From Clostridia bacterium (GTDB taxonomy: Bacteria; Bacillota; Clostridia; Christensenellales; Aristaeellaceae), in contig JAFSZW010000438.1 of the NCBI GenBank assembly GCA_017458865.1, forward strand, positions 1 to 13,961: 13,961 bases of DNA, written 5' to 3'. Position numbers and translations under genes: made by a program. The notes under the pieces are model-generated. The model ran no database searches and was not told where the DNA came from. It was given only the letters and a program-made list of their open reading frames with translations. Below are positions 1 through 7,120 of the stretch, piece after piece (within the stretch, counting starts at the first letter, position 1; each line of letters begins with the position of its first letter).

Positions 1-257
1 AAATCTGCTGCGAGGAAATGGTCTATGAGATGCTCAATCACTGCTATGGCAGCGTTGGGGCAACAGACATGAAGCTGGATATTTCCTACGCCGAGGCAGA
101 TCATACCGTGCAGATCGGCCTCTCCTGCGGCGGTGCTGCCTACAATCCATTTGTACAGGAAGAGGACGGTCTGGGCGTGACCATCCTCAAGAATATGGCG
201 AAGCGACTTGACTACCATCTGGAGGTTGGACGCAACGTCATTAATATTACCCTGTAA
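1..257 (+). CDS. RsbW-like HATPase domain protein (3' end only)
   Basis: The reading frame is open from base 3 to a TAA at 255-257, so only about 84 C-terminal residues are visible. They resemble the last part of a GHKL/HATPase_c_2 domain of the anti-sigma factor / serine kinase type (RsbW, SpoIIAB). An N-box-like stretch EEMVYEMLNH lies at the start. A G2-like stretch DGLGVTILKNMAKRLDY is followed by a typical ending, GRNVINITL. In the family, such proteins bind ATP, sequester a sigma factor or other partner, and phosphorylate a STAS-domain antagonist that a SpoIIE-type phosphatase reactivates; a phosphatase of that type is encoded at 8179-9651. The G1 position that normally has Asp (DxG) reads SCGG here (codons 123-134), so ATP binding is uncertain. 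The domain may also be the tail of a larger protein. The family call is fairly sure; the partner is unknown. Confidence 0.7.
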   Translation, partial: ICCEEMVYEMLNHCYGSVGATDMKLDISYAEADHTVQIGLSCGGAAYNPFVQEEDGLGVTILKNMAKRLDYHLEVGRNVINITL

Positions 258-327
258 ATAATATCCATCACCCCAACGAAAGAAGCGCGGTTAATCCTCG
301 TTTCCAATAAACAAAGGAGGATGTCCC

Positions 328-1170
328 ATGAAAAAAATCATTTCACTGTGCCTGGCACTGACGCTTGTACTCATAGCTTTCGCTGTTGCTGCGATGGCAG
401 AAGGGACACGTCCTGCGCGTATCATCGGTTTGCACAGCAAAGCCAATATGACGAGCGATGAAATTGACAGTTTGGTGCAAAATGAAATCGAGAATGGGTG
501 GACTATATTCGATGATGATCATACCTGCCATTTTCAGTACTTTGACGACTTAAACAGTATGCTTCTGGCCCTTGATGCCGGGACAATTGATGAATGCTCT
601 TTTCCGCGCTTTGTAGCAGAGTACATTGTGAGTGTCAATCCCGATTTAAAGATCGGCTGCATTGAGCGTATGCCGAAGGAAATGTCCCTGCACCTTGGTT
701 TCCGGGATGATGAAGACGGGCGCAGCCTTCAGACTCGGATGAATAAAGCACTCGAAAGCATGAAGGCAGATGGCACACTGGATGCGCTGAAGGATAAATA
801 TCTCGATCCGAATGTGGGGACAGAACTGCTTCCCGTCCAGTTTGACGTTTTCCCGGAATCAAGCCAGACGATCCGGGTAGCCGTTACCGGTGATCTTCCC
901 CCGCTCGACTACATCGGCGCAGATGGTATTCCTGCTGGTTTTAATACAGCAGTTCTGGCGGAAATTGGACGTCGCCTAGGCAATAACATCGAACTGGTCA
1001 GCCTGAATACCGGAAGCCGTACACTGGCGCTCATCAGCAACACAGCAGATGTAGTGTTCTGGTACATGGATTTGCCGAGCACTCCCTATGATATGCCCGA
1101 TGGACTTCTGTTCTCCGATGCCTATATCAGTTGGGATATCTGGCTGCATGTTCAAAAGGCGGCTAAATAG
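328..1170 (+). CDS. Secreted SBP_bac_3-like protein with permuted lobe order
   Basis: This 280-residue protein starts at an ATG 7 bases after a strong AAAGGAGG (313-320). Residues 1-24 are a signal peptide: KK, a hydrophobic core, then AMA before EG. Residues 182-218 match the usual N-terminal start of family 3 solute-binding proteins (IRVAVTGDLPPLDYIGADG, then PAGFNTAVLAEIGRRLG). They are followed by lobe-1 features up to FSDAYISWDIWLHV near the C-terminus. Residues about 33-160 look instead like lobe 2 plus the family's usual C-terminal helix (FDDLNSMLLALDAGTIDE, then MNKALESMKADGTLDALKDKY). The order is therefore lobe 2 then lobe 1, the reverse of normal. No ABC permease or ATPase gene is nearby, so a sensing or scavenging role is as likely as transport. 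The ligand cannot be read from the sequence; the family binds amino acids and similar small polar molecules. It lies 70 bases after the HATPase gene and may share its transcript. Confidence 0.75.
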   Translation: MKKIISLCLALTLVLIAFAVAAMAEGTRPARIIGLHSKANMTSDEIDSLVQNEIENGWTIFDDDHTCHFQYFDDLNSMLLALDAGTIDECSFPRFVAEYIVSVNPDLKIGCIERMPKEMSLHLGFRDDEDGRSLQTRMNKALESMKADGTLDALKDKYLDPNVGTELLPVQFDVFPESSQTIRVAVTGDLPPLDYIGADGIPAGFNTAVLAEIGRRLGNNIELVSLNTGSRTLALISNTADVVFWYMDLPSTPYDMPDGLLFSDAYISWDIWLHVQKAAK

Positions 1171-1330
1171 AATTGACGCGGTCATAACAGAACCGGCATT
1201 GATCTGACAGATTGAAGCCCCGATGCAGCAGGCGTTGCCCGCATTTATTCTGTTGGCCGACATACGGATAAAAAACCGTTAATGTTTAAACAGATTGATG
1301 CGGTTTTGACTTTGCCGGATATGCCTTAGG
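1166..1330 (+). pseudogene. Possible relic of an SBP lobe-2 coding segment
   Basis: Just past the stop of the binding-protein gene, the +1 frame reads NRIDAVITEPALI and then stops (1166-1207). This matches the family 3 binding-protein lobe-2 motif of the form GRxDAVVxDEP, which in a normal protein would follow lobe 1 after several dozen residues. A second, weaker echo, QIDAVLTLPDMP, occurs at 1291-1326 in another frame. The two underlying DNA stretches (1172-1188 and 1294-1310) agree at 13 of 17 bases. I read this as eroded remains of a longer or duplicated binding-protein gene; it may be chance. There is no start codon or ribosome binding site. Confidence 0.3.
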
Positions 1331-1417
1331 TATGCATCGCCGGGGTGTATGGTTTCCATCAAATGCAGGGAAATCATGAATGTCCGGGGATACATTATCA
1401 GTCGTTTACAGAATAAT

Positions 1418-1463
1418 TCGATGGCATTCTGACAGAAAGCAAAATGCCATCGATTTCTTTTTT
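1418..1463 (+). terminator. Rho-independent terminator
   Basis: A perfect 11-bp stem (1418-1428 with 1443-1453, TCGATGGCATT and its complement) encloses a 14-base loop and is followed by TTTCTTTTTT on the + strand (1454-1463). The T tract points to termination of rightward transcription, presumably the HATPase / binding-protein unit with a 250-base 3' tail. On the minus strand the stem is not followed by a good T run. Confidence 0.75.
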
Positions 1464-1468
1464 CAGTT

Positions 1469-1624
1469 TCACACCTGTCCCCATATCTGGGCCATATCCG
1501 TGTTCCCGCCCATCAGCATCTGCTCGGTCCACGATCCGGATTCCCGGTCGAACACTGTTCCGGATAATCATATACTCTTATTGATCATCAGCCCCAGATG
1601 TTCCTGAATTTCGTTTCGTAGACT
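1469..1624 (-). pseudogene. Possible minus-strand gene relic, unrecognised
   Basis: Read on the minus strand, this stretch gives a protein-like segment of 18 residues (containing RNEIQEHLGLMINKSI), one in-frame stop, then 32 residues (containing FDRESGSWTEQMLMGGNTD and ending MAQIWGQV) and a TGA at 1469-1471. A different frame upstream, up to about 1680, is also open. No start codon with a ribosome binding site is visible, and I do not recognise the family. The composition looks more like protein than the overlapping plus-strand frame does. It could be the decayed 3' end of a gene displaced by the M20 gene, or chance. Confidence 0.22.
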
Positions 1625-1637
1625 TTATCCGGATAAA
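1624..1637. promoter_or_regulatory. Perfect 14-bp palindrome upstream of the M20 gene
   Basis: TTTATCCGGATAAA is a perfect palindrome centred about 50 bases before the M20 start codon. A related half, TTCCGGATAA, lies at 1558-1567. Its size and place fit a dimeric repressor or activator site, but no regulator gene is adjacent and no clear -35/-10 pair was found around it. Operator function is inference. Confidence 0.35.
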
Positions 1638-1680
1638 CCCTGCCCACCCTTGGGAAACCGCCAATAACGAGGAATAGAAG

Positions 1681-2805
1681 ATGGAAAAGAAACTTATCGA
1701 GGTGTTCCATTGGCTGCACCGTCACCCGGAACTCGCCATGAAAGAGTTCAGGACGACGGAGTATTTAAAAAAAGTCCTTCTGGATAACGGCGTACATCTG
1801 CTTGAAACAGGGCTTGAAACCGGTCTGATCGCCGAGATTGGAACCGGCGGGGTCCCTGTAATCGCGCTGAGGGCTGACATAGACGCCCTGCCGATACAGG
1901 AGAGGACTTCCCTGCCCTACATCTCTGAAACGCCAGGGATCATGCATGCCTGCGGCCATGACTTCCACGCAACCTGTATGCTGGGCGCAGCACTGCTGCT
2001 GAAAGGCAGGGAATCATCACTCGCCGGTACGGTGAAAGTGATCTTCCAGCCCGCCGAGGAAATCAATGTTGGCGCAGAAAAGATGGTGAGCACCGGTTTG
2101 CTGAATGACGTCAGCCTGTTCATCACAGGACATACCTATCCCTGGTTCCCCGCCGGTACGCTGGGCATCCGGCAGGGACCTGTCATGTCCTCTGCAGATC
2201 GTTTTCTGGTCTTAATCAAAGGAAAGGGCTGCCATGCTGCAAATCCTGACCTGGGCATTGATCCCATCCCTGCACTGGGCGCGATCATCTCCGCCTTTCA
2301 AACCGTCGTCAGCCGACAGGTGAATCCGTTTGACGGTGCTGTCGTATCCATCACCAGGGTAGAAGCAGGCAACACCTGGAACGTGATTCCGGAAACCGCC
2401 ACGCTCGAGGGCACTGTTCGCGCCATGACAGAGTCCGTACGAGATAGCATCCGTCAAAAACTTGAACAGCTGGCTACCATTTCCGCCAAAGCCTACGGCT
2501 GCGAGGCGGTGTTTGAGTATGAGCGCGGGCCTGCCCCGGTAGTCAATGACAATGGACTATGTGACCGGGCTGCGGTTGTCGCACGAGAACTGGGGCTTGA
2601 TGTTCAGGTCAATCCGCCTTCCATGATCGCTGAGGATTTCAGCAGGTATCTGAAACTCGCACCTGGCGCTTTATTCCGCATTGGAACCGGCGGCGGTTTC
2701 GATAACCATCATCCATCGTTTACTGCCGATCCCTCAGCGCTGCTGCCCGCAGCACGGTTCTTTGCCACGCTTGGTGAAAAGGAACTGGAACATCTTGTCA
2801 ATTAA
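1681..2805 (+). CDS. M20 family amidohydrolase (hippurate hydrolase / N-acyl amino acid deacylase type)
   Basis: This is a complete 374-residue zinc metallohydrolase of peptidase family M20, subfamily D-like, at the usual length. Visible motifs are HRHPEL (13-18), ALRADIDALP (62-71), MHACGHDFHA (88-97), the acid pair in FQPAEE (E126, E127), GHTYPW (H151), and HHPSF near the C-terminus (H343/H344). The likely metal ligands Cys91, His93, Glu127, His151 and a C-terminal His are all present. The central part (about 172-290) is the dimerisation / lid domain. Family members remove an acyl or aminoacyl group from the nitrogen of an amino acid (N-acetyl, benzoyl, indole-acetyl and similar). The exact substrate cannot be read. 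There is no signal peptide, so it acts in the cytoplasm. The ATG at 1681 follows CGAGGAA with 8-base spacing. It converges with the HD-domain gene. Confidence 0.9.
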   Translation: MEKKLIEVFHWLHRHPELAMKEFRTTEYLKKVLLDNGVHLLETGLETGLIAEIGTGGVPVIALRADIDALPIQERTSLPYISETPGIMHACGHDFHATCMLGAALLLKGRESSLAGTVKVIFQPAEEINVGAEKMVSTGLLNDVSLFITGHTYPWFPAGTLGIRQGPVMSSADRFLVLIKGKGCHAANPDLGIDPIPALGAIISAFQTVVSRQVNPFDGAVVSITRVEAGNTWNVIPETATLEGTVRAMTESVRDSIRQKLEQLATISAKAYGCEAVFEYERGPAPVVNDNGLCDRAAVVARELGLDVQVNPPSMIAEDFSRYLKLAPGALFRIGTGGGFDNHHPSFTADPSALLPAARFFATLGEKELEHLVN

Positions 2806-2933
2806 CCCATTTCATGGGATTCGGCGTCCGTCCAATTGTCCACTGCAGCTATCAGCCCTGTCACATAATACAGGGACACACACACGACGGAAAGATCATT
2901 CCCCGGCATTAAGGAAAGACATCAATGACAACA

Positions 2934-2969
2934 AATGTCACCCCGGATTTCTCAATCTGGAGTGACATT
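2934..2969. terminator. Hairpin between convergent genes
   Basis: AATGTCAC (2934-2941) pairs with GTGACATT (2962-2969). After one C/A mismatch the stem continues as CCGGAT with ATCTGG (one G-T pair) around a 6-base loop, giving 14 paired positions. It lies 12 bases past the stop of the minus-strand HD gene and about 130 past the M20 stop, as expected for a shared terminator. Neither side has a strong T tract, so efficiency is uncertain. Confidence 0.5.
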
Positions 2970-2980
2970 GGCAAAGCCGC

Positions 2981-4228
2981 CTATTTCCTTGCCTCAAGCG
3001 ATTTGAAGTAGCGCTGTCCAACCTCTCTTGATTCCCTGTCCCGTGCGGCATCCACCACATCATAGTGTTCTTCAAGGAGCCTGACAACATTTTCGCATAC
3101 GGAACCATTCCGGACATTCTCCCGCATGACCTGCAAGGCCTGTTCCCGGTTCATACCTGCCCTGTACGGCCGGACTTCGGTGATTGCGGAAAAGATATCT
3201 GCAACCGCCATGATCCTTGAACCAAGATCCAGATTCTCAGCCGTCCAATGGAACGGATATCCATTTCCATTCAGTTTCTCATGATGATAACCGGCCCAGT
3301 CTGCAATCTTCTCAAATCCATCCACATCAAGCAGGATAAGACGGGTGTAGTACGGATGTTCCTTTACGATATTGAACTCCTCTTTTGTCAGTTTCCCCGG
3401 CTTTTCCAGGATCTCATTCGGGACACGCAGTTTTCCTATATCATGCAGGTATCCGGCAATCCTCATCATTTTGCATTCCTCATCTGACATTCCTGCAAGC
3501 CTTGCCAGTTCCTGCGCAGAGGCTGCAACACCAGCGGAATGCATCGCTGTAAAGGAGCTTCGGAAGTCAATGATTCTGGACATGAACTTCGTGTAAATCA
3601 GTGCCTCATCCAGGCTGACATCACGCATCGTGCCTGTAAACTGCAGGAGAAACCCCGGATTCAGAACGAGATCCATCCACATAAATTCACGCTTGCTGAC
3701 CTCTGTAAAAGCATCTACTGCTTTCGGGGAAAACTCTGTTCCGCTGAGGCCCCGGATTGCGGACACAATACCATCCGTCTGATTCAGTATAGGCACTTTC
3801 TCAACGACCAGTGACGTTACGGCATCTGCCACATGGACTGCCTGAGAAATATCAAGGATCACCCCCTCACCGATAAGCTCCAGGTTCTCCTGATAACTGT
3901 TCTGGTTGATCCGGATGATATCTGCCACTTTCTGGAACCTTTCCATATCCTCAATGATTGACGCACCGATATTGGCTATCTCCTTGCCATGCGCTTCAAT
4001 CTCATCAATTGTCTGCAGTTCAGGCATGACAACTGCACCAATATCGTGCAGCAATGCGACGTAAATCGTATAATGCAGATCTTCTTCTCGCAGTCCCATC
4101 ATATAGCCAATCTGATACGACAGATAGGCAGTCTGTTCATGGTGGTGTTCCATATCAGAATTAATCAGGTTCATGGCACGCGCGGCAGCAGCAAGCATGG
4201 ATCTCATATTGGTAAAGGCATTCGACAT
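2981..4228 (-). CDS. Tandem HD / HD-GYP-like phosphohydrolase
   Basis: This 415-residue soluble protein has two HD-type units. The N-terminal unit (about 20-180) keeps His30, His61 and Asp62 (HHHEQT; LLHDIGA), but its later part is degenerate and has GEGVI where GYP would be. The C-terminal unit (about 225-395) is close to canonical HD-GYP: MHSAG (H230), YLHDIGKLRVP (H262, D263), KEHPYYT (H291), HHEKLNGNGYP (H315, H316, then GNGYP) and VADIFSAITEVRPYR (D344). HD-GYP proteins generally hydrolyse cyclic di-nucleotides such as c-di-GMP, so a signalling phosphodiesterase is likely but not proven. No receiver, PAS or membrane segment is seen, so the N-terminal HD unit may be the regulatory part. 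The ATG at 4228 follows a strong AGGAGG on the minus strand. A sigmaA-type promoter lies about 70-100 bases upstream. Confidence 0.85.
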   Translation of the reverse strand: MSNAFTNMRSMLAAAARAMNLINSDMEHHHEQTAYLSYQIGYMMGLREEDLHYTIYVALLHDIGAVVMPELQTIDEIEAHGKEIANIGASIIEDMERFQKVADIIRINQNSYQENLELIGEGVILDISQAVHVADAVTSLVVEKVPILNQTDGIVSAIRGLSGTEFSPKAVDAFTEVSKREFMWMDLVLNPGFLLQFTGTMRDVSLDEALIYTKFMSRIIDFRSSFTAMHSAGVAASAQELARLAGMSDEECKMMRIAGYLHDIGKLRVPNEILEKPGKLTKEEFNIVKEHPYYTRLILLDVDGFEKIADWAGYHHEKLNGNGYPFHWTAENLDLGSRIMAVADIFSAITEVRPYRAGMNREQALQVMRENVRNGSVCENVVRLLEEHYDVVDAARDRESREVGQRYFKSLEARK

Positions 4229-4298
4229 TTCGTCCCTCCTGAAAGCAAATCTTCCTCACGTGTTCCTTTGTCGCAAAGAATCTGACGGTATATTGTCA

Positions 4299-4327
4299 AT
4301 CCTAGCATAATCCATCCGGTACGTCAA
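4299..4327 (-). promoter_or_regulatory. sigmaA-type promoter of the HD-domain gene
   Basis: On the minus strand, TTGACG (complement of 4322-4327) and TAGGAT (complement of 4299-4304) are 17 bases apart. A TGC directly before the -10 gives the extended -10 form TGnTAGGAT. The predicted start is near 4291, leaving a leader of about 60 bases. The -35 lies inside an inverted repeat. Confidence 0.6.
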
Positions 4328-4340
4328 TGAATGATTGACG
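4322..4340. promoter_or_regulatory. Inverted repeat overlapping the -35 (candidate operator)
   Basis: CGTCAAT (4322-4328) and ATTGACG (4334-4340) form a perfect 7-bp inverted repeat with a 5-base spacer. One arm overlaps the -35 of the minus-strand promoter. A third copy of the half, GTCAAT, is at 4295-4300, over that promoter's start side. The arrangement fits a repressor site for the HD gene. The regulator is unknown. Confidence 0.4.
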
Positions 4341-4370
4341 CTGTTCAAAGCTTCGCTTCTGTTTTTTCTG

Positions 4371-4399
4371 TTCTTTTTAGCCGGACTTTGCTGTATAAT
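4371..4399 (+). promoter_or_regulatory. Probable promoter of the alpha-xylosidase gene
   Basis: A perfect TATAAT lies at 4394-4399, preceded by TG. The 17-base-spaced -35 position (4371-4376, TTCTTT) is poor, in a T-rich run. Transcription would start near 4406 and leave a leader of about 84 bases before the ATG at 4490. The weak -35 suggests that an activator helps, but this is inference. Confidence 0.45.
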
Positions 4400-4489
4400 T
4401 GTCACGGCGGCATGTTCTCATTCCCATCCAATTGAGCAGAGGAAATATTAGCCGGTTTCCTTTCATTCCACTCTCTCAGGAGGCAGACA

Positions 4490-6715
4490 ATGAAATTTAC
4501 AAGAGGTTATTGGCTGACCAGAGAAAACTTTGTGCTGAATTACGCCATGCAATGCGTCCGAGCTGAGAAAAAAGGCAATGGACTGCATATTCTTGCCGCA
4601 TGCCGGCCTATACTCGGCCGCGGCGACATTCTGAACAGCGGAACACTGGATGTCACGTTCACCTCACCCATGGCAAATGTCATTCGTGTCGAAATCACCC
4701 ATTTTGCCGGTAAAGCATGGAAGCTCCCCCACTTCGAGGTAAACGCCGAAAACGTCGAAACCCGCATTAATGAAACTGATGACGCTGTAACATTCACCAG
4801 CGGTGAACTGAGCGCGCGGGTTCTCAGGCAGGCCGGCGCCTGGCAGGTGGACTTCCTGACCGCAGATGGACATACCCTGACCTCCTCCGGTTATCATGGG
4901 ATGGCGCATGCGCTGGACAAAGACAGCGGCCGCTGCTACATGAGCGACAGCCTCATGCTGGATGTCGGTGAAAATGTATATGGACTCGGGGAACGCTTTA
5001 CACCCTATGTGAAGAACGGCCAGACCGTAGACATGTGGAATGCCGATGGCGGGACTGCATCTGAGCTGGCATACAAGAACATTCCGTTCTATATGACGAA
5101 TCGCGGATACGGCATCTTCGTGGATGATACCTCCGACGTCAGCTTTGAAATTGCCAGCGAGAAGGTCGAACGCGTTCAGTTCTCCTGTGAGGGTGAAACC
5201 CTGGCGTACTATGTCATTTATGGGCAGTCACCCAAGGGAATACTGGAGCTTTATACAGCCATGACCGGCCGTCCGCCGCTGCTCCCTGCATGGAGTTTCG
5301 GCCTCTGGCTTTCAACCTCCTTTACTACCAATTATGATGAGGTGACTGCCACCGGCTTTATTGACGGTATGGCAGAGCGTTCCATTCCCCTCTCCGTCTT
5401 CCATTTCGACTGTTTCTGGATGCGGGGTTACAACTGGTGTGACTTTGAGTGGGACCCCGAAACGTTCCCGGATCCGGAGGGCATGCTCTCCCGGTATCAT
5501 GACAAGGGACTGCACCTGTGCTGCTGGATCAATCCCTATATTGCCCAGCAGTCCCCGTTGTTTGCAGAAGGTGCCCGGAACGGATACCTGATTCGCAGGA
5601 CCAATGGCGACATCTGGCAGACTGACATGTGGCAGGCAGGCATGGGCATCGTTGATGTTACCAATCCGGCAGCCCGGGAATGGTATTGCGGCCATCTGAA
5701 AAAGCTGCTTCTGATGGGTGTCGACTGCCTCAAGACAGATTTTGGCGAGCGGATTCCTGTAAAGGACATCGTCTATTTCGATGGTTCCAGTCCGCTGCAT
5801 ATGCACAATTACTATACGTTCCTGTACAACCGAATGGTCTTTGAAACCATTAAGGCTGTCCGGGGTGAAGGTGAGGCTATTCTCTTTGCAAGAAGTGCCA
5901 CCGCCGGCAGTCAGCAATTCCCTGTGCACTGGGGCGGGGACAACAGTGCCTCATATGTATCCATGGCGGAAACGCTCCGTGCAGGACTGTCCCTGAGCCA
6001 GTCCGGTTTTGGTTACTGGAGTCATGACATCTCCGGTTTTGAGTCAACCGCACCGGCACACGTCTACAAGCGTTGGGTCCAGTTCGGTCTTCTCTCCTCC
6101 CACAGCCGCCTGCATGGTTCCGGCAGCTACCGTGTCCCCTGGGCATTTGATGAGGAGAGCGTCACTGTGGTCCGCACGTTTACCCGGCTCAAGTGCCGCC
6201 TCATGCCCTACCTCTATGCTGCCATGATGGAAGCCCACGAACATGGAACGCCCATGATGCGCCCCATGATGATGGAGTTCCCGGATGACCCGGCTTGTGA
6301 TACACTGGACCGCCAGTACATGTTTGGTGAGTCTCTGCTCGTTGCGCCGGTCTTCCGCGAGGATGGCCAGGTGGATTATTACCTGCCGGCAGGCAATTGG
6401 ACCAACCTGCTCACCGGGAAAACATCATCCGGCGGAACCTGGCAACGCGAGACCCACGGTTTCATGACTCTCCCGCTGCTCGTTCGCCCAGGTACCGTTC
6501 TGCCGCTGGGCGCCTGTGATTCCCGTCCGGACTACGACTACACGGACAATGTCGTCCTCCACGTATTCGGTTTCACAGACGGGGTGCAGAAAACCGTCAC
6601 ACTCTACACCATCCACGGCGAACCTGCTGCTCATTACACCGTTGTCATGAAGGATGGACAGGTTTCTGTTGAAACCGACGCCATCCGTCCATATCGGGTT
6701 GTCGTCCACGAATGA
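4490..6715 (+). CDS. yicI: Alpha-xylosidase, glycoside hydrolase family 31
   Basis: This 741-residue enzyme is close to E. coli YicI in motifs and spacing. The order is an N-terminal beta-sandwich (about 1-250, including ENVYGLGERF), a TIM barrel (about 260-590) and C-terminal beta domains. The nucleophile Asp417 sits in LKTDFGERIP and the acid/base Asp484 in HWGGDNSASY. FDCFWM (Asp307-Cys308-Phe309) and Lys415 correspond to YicI residues known to favour xylose over glucose at the non-reducing end. The reaction is release of alpha-linked xylose, for example isoprimeverose units from xyloglucan oligosaccharides. There is no signal peptide, so it acts on imported oligosaccharides in the cytoplasm. 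The ATG at 4490 follows CAGGAGG at good spacing. No sugar transporter or other xyloglucan gene is adjacent, so it appears to be a single-gene unit divergent from the HD gene. Confidence 0.93.
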   Translation: MKFTRGYWLTRENFVLNYAMQCVRAEKKGNGLHILAACRPILGRGDILNSGTLDVTFTSPMANVIRVEITHFAGKAWKLPHFEVNAENVETRINETDDAVTFTSGELSARVLRQAGAWQVDFLTADGHTLTSSGYHGMAHALDKDSGRCYMSDSLMLDVGENVYGLGERFTPYVKNGQTVDMWNADGGTASELAYKNIPFYMTNRGYGIFVDDTSDVSFEIASEKVERVQFSCEGETLAYYVIYGQSPKGILELYTAMTGRPPLLPAWSFGLWLSTSFTTNYDEVTATGFIDGMAERSIPLSVFHFDCFWMRGYNWCDFEWDPETFPDPEGMLSRYHDKGLHLCCWINPYIAQQSPLFAEGARNGYLIRRTNGDIWQTDMWQAGMGIVDVTNPAAREWYCGHLKKLLLMGVDCLKTDFGERIPVKDIVYFDGSSPLHMHNYYTFLYNRMVFETIKAVRGEGEAILFARSATAGSQQFPVHWGGDNSASYVSMAETLRAGLSLSQSGFGYWSHDISGFESTAPAHVYKRWVQFGLLSSHSRLHGSGSYRVPWAFDEESVTVVRTFTRLKCRLMPYLYAAMMEAHEHGTPMMRPMMMEFPDDPACDTLDRQYMFGESLLVAPVFREDGQVDYYLPAGNWTNLLTGKTSSGGTWQRETHGFMTLPLLVRPGTVLPLGACDSRPDYDYTDNVVLHVFGFTDGVQKTVTLYTIHGEPAAHYTVVMKDGQVSVETDAIRPYRVVVHE

Positions 6716-7068
6716 CCATTGGGGGCTCTCTGTCCGGCAGGGTGTCCTCATGACAAGTCCTGTGGAATGCAGGACACAGGCAACGCCTGAGGTTTCGACA
6801 GACTGAAAATGCCCGTGTACCATCCTTCCAGTGAACAGGCATTCAACTTTCATTCGATAAGGATGACTGCTGCCACAGGACACAGCCGCCCTGCACATTT
6901 CGATTCCCTGTCCCACGCCTTGACCGAACTGATCTTCCCGCTATACCTGGCATTCACAGACTGACCGGGCGCATGGGAAGCACCGTGGGCTTTTCCATCA
7001 CTCGCCTGGTACCTGTTCCTTTTGCAGTTCCGTTGTCTCCTGAAACAGTGACATTCCGTCAATTGATA
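6716..7068. other. Non-coding stretch after the alpha-xylosidase gene
   Basis: About 350 bases lie between the alpha-xylosidase stop and the first promoter of the nucleosidase gene. I see no frame with a credible protein on either strand. One small hairpin is present (GTCCTG at 6757-6762 with CAGGAC at 6770-6775, 7-base loop), without a T tract. No clear terminator or riboswitch-like fold was recognised by eye. Confidence 0.5.
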
Positions 7069-7097
7069 TTGAAAAAACAGAGGTGACATGCAATAAT
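7069..7097 (+). promoter_or_regulatory. sigmaA-type promoter P1 of the nucleosidase gene
   Basis: TTGAAA (7069-7074) and AATAAT (7092-7097) are 17 bases apart, each one base from consensus. TGC precedes the -10, giving an extended -10. The start would be near 7104, about 105 bases before the ATG at 7209. Confidence 0.65.
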
Positions 7098-7120
7098 CCA
7101 AAGAGATAGTTTAGTGGAAG

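Noticed and set aside
1272..1307. AAAACCG / CGGTTTT inverted repeat
   Set aside because: A 7-bp stem with a 22-base loop and no T run is within chance expectation.
1380..1607. 75-residue open frame on the plus strand
   Set aside because: It runs through the terminator stem and T tract at 1418-1463 and has no ribosome binding site or protein-like motif.
5312..5929. 205-residue open frame on the minus strand
   Set aside because: It lies wholly inside the alpha-xylosidase barrel domain, has no family motif, and is explained as an antisense shadow of a well-supported gene.
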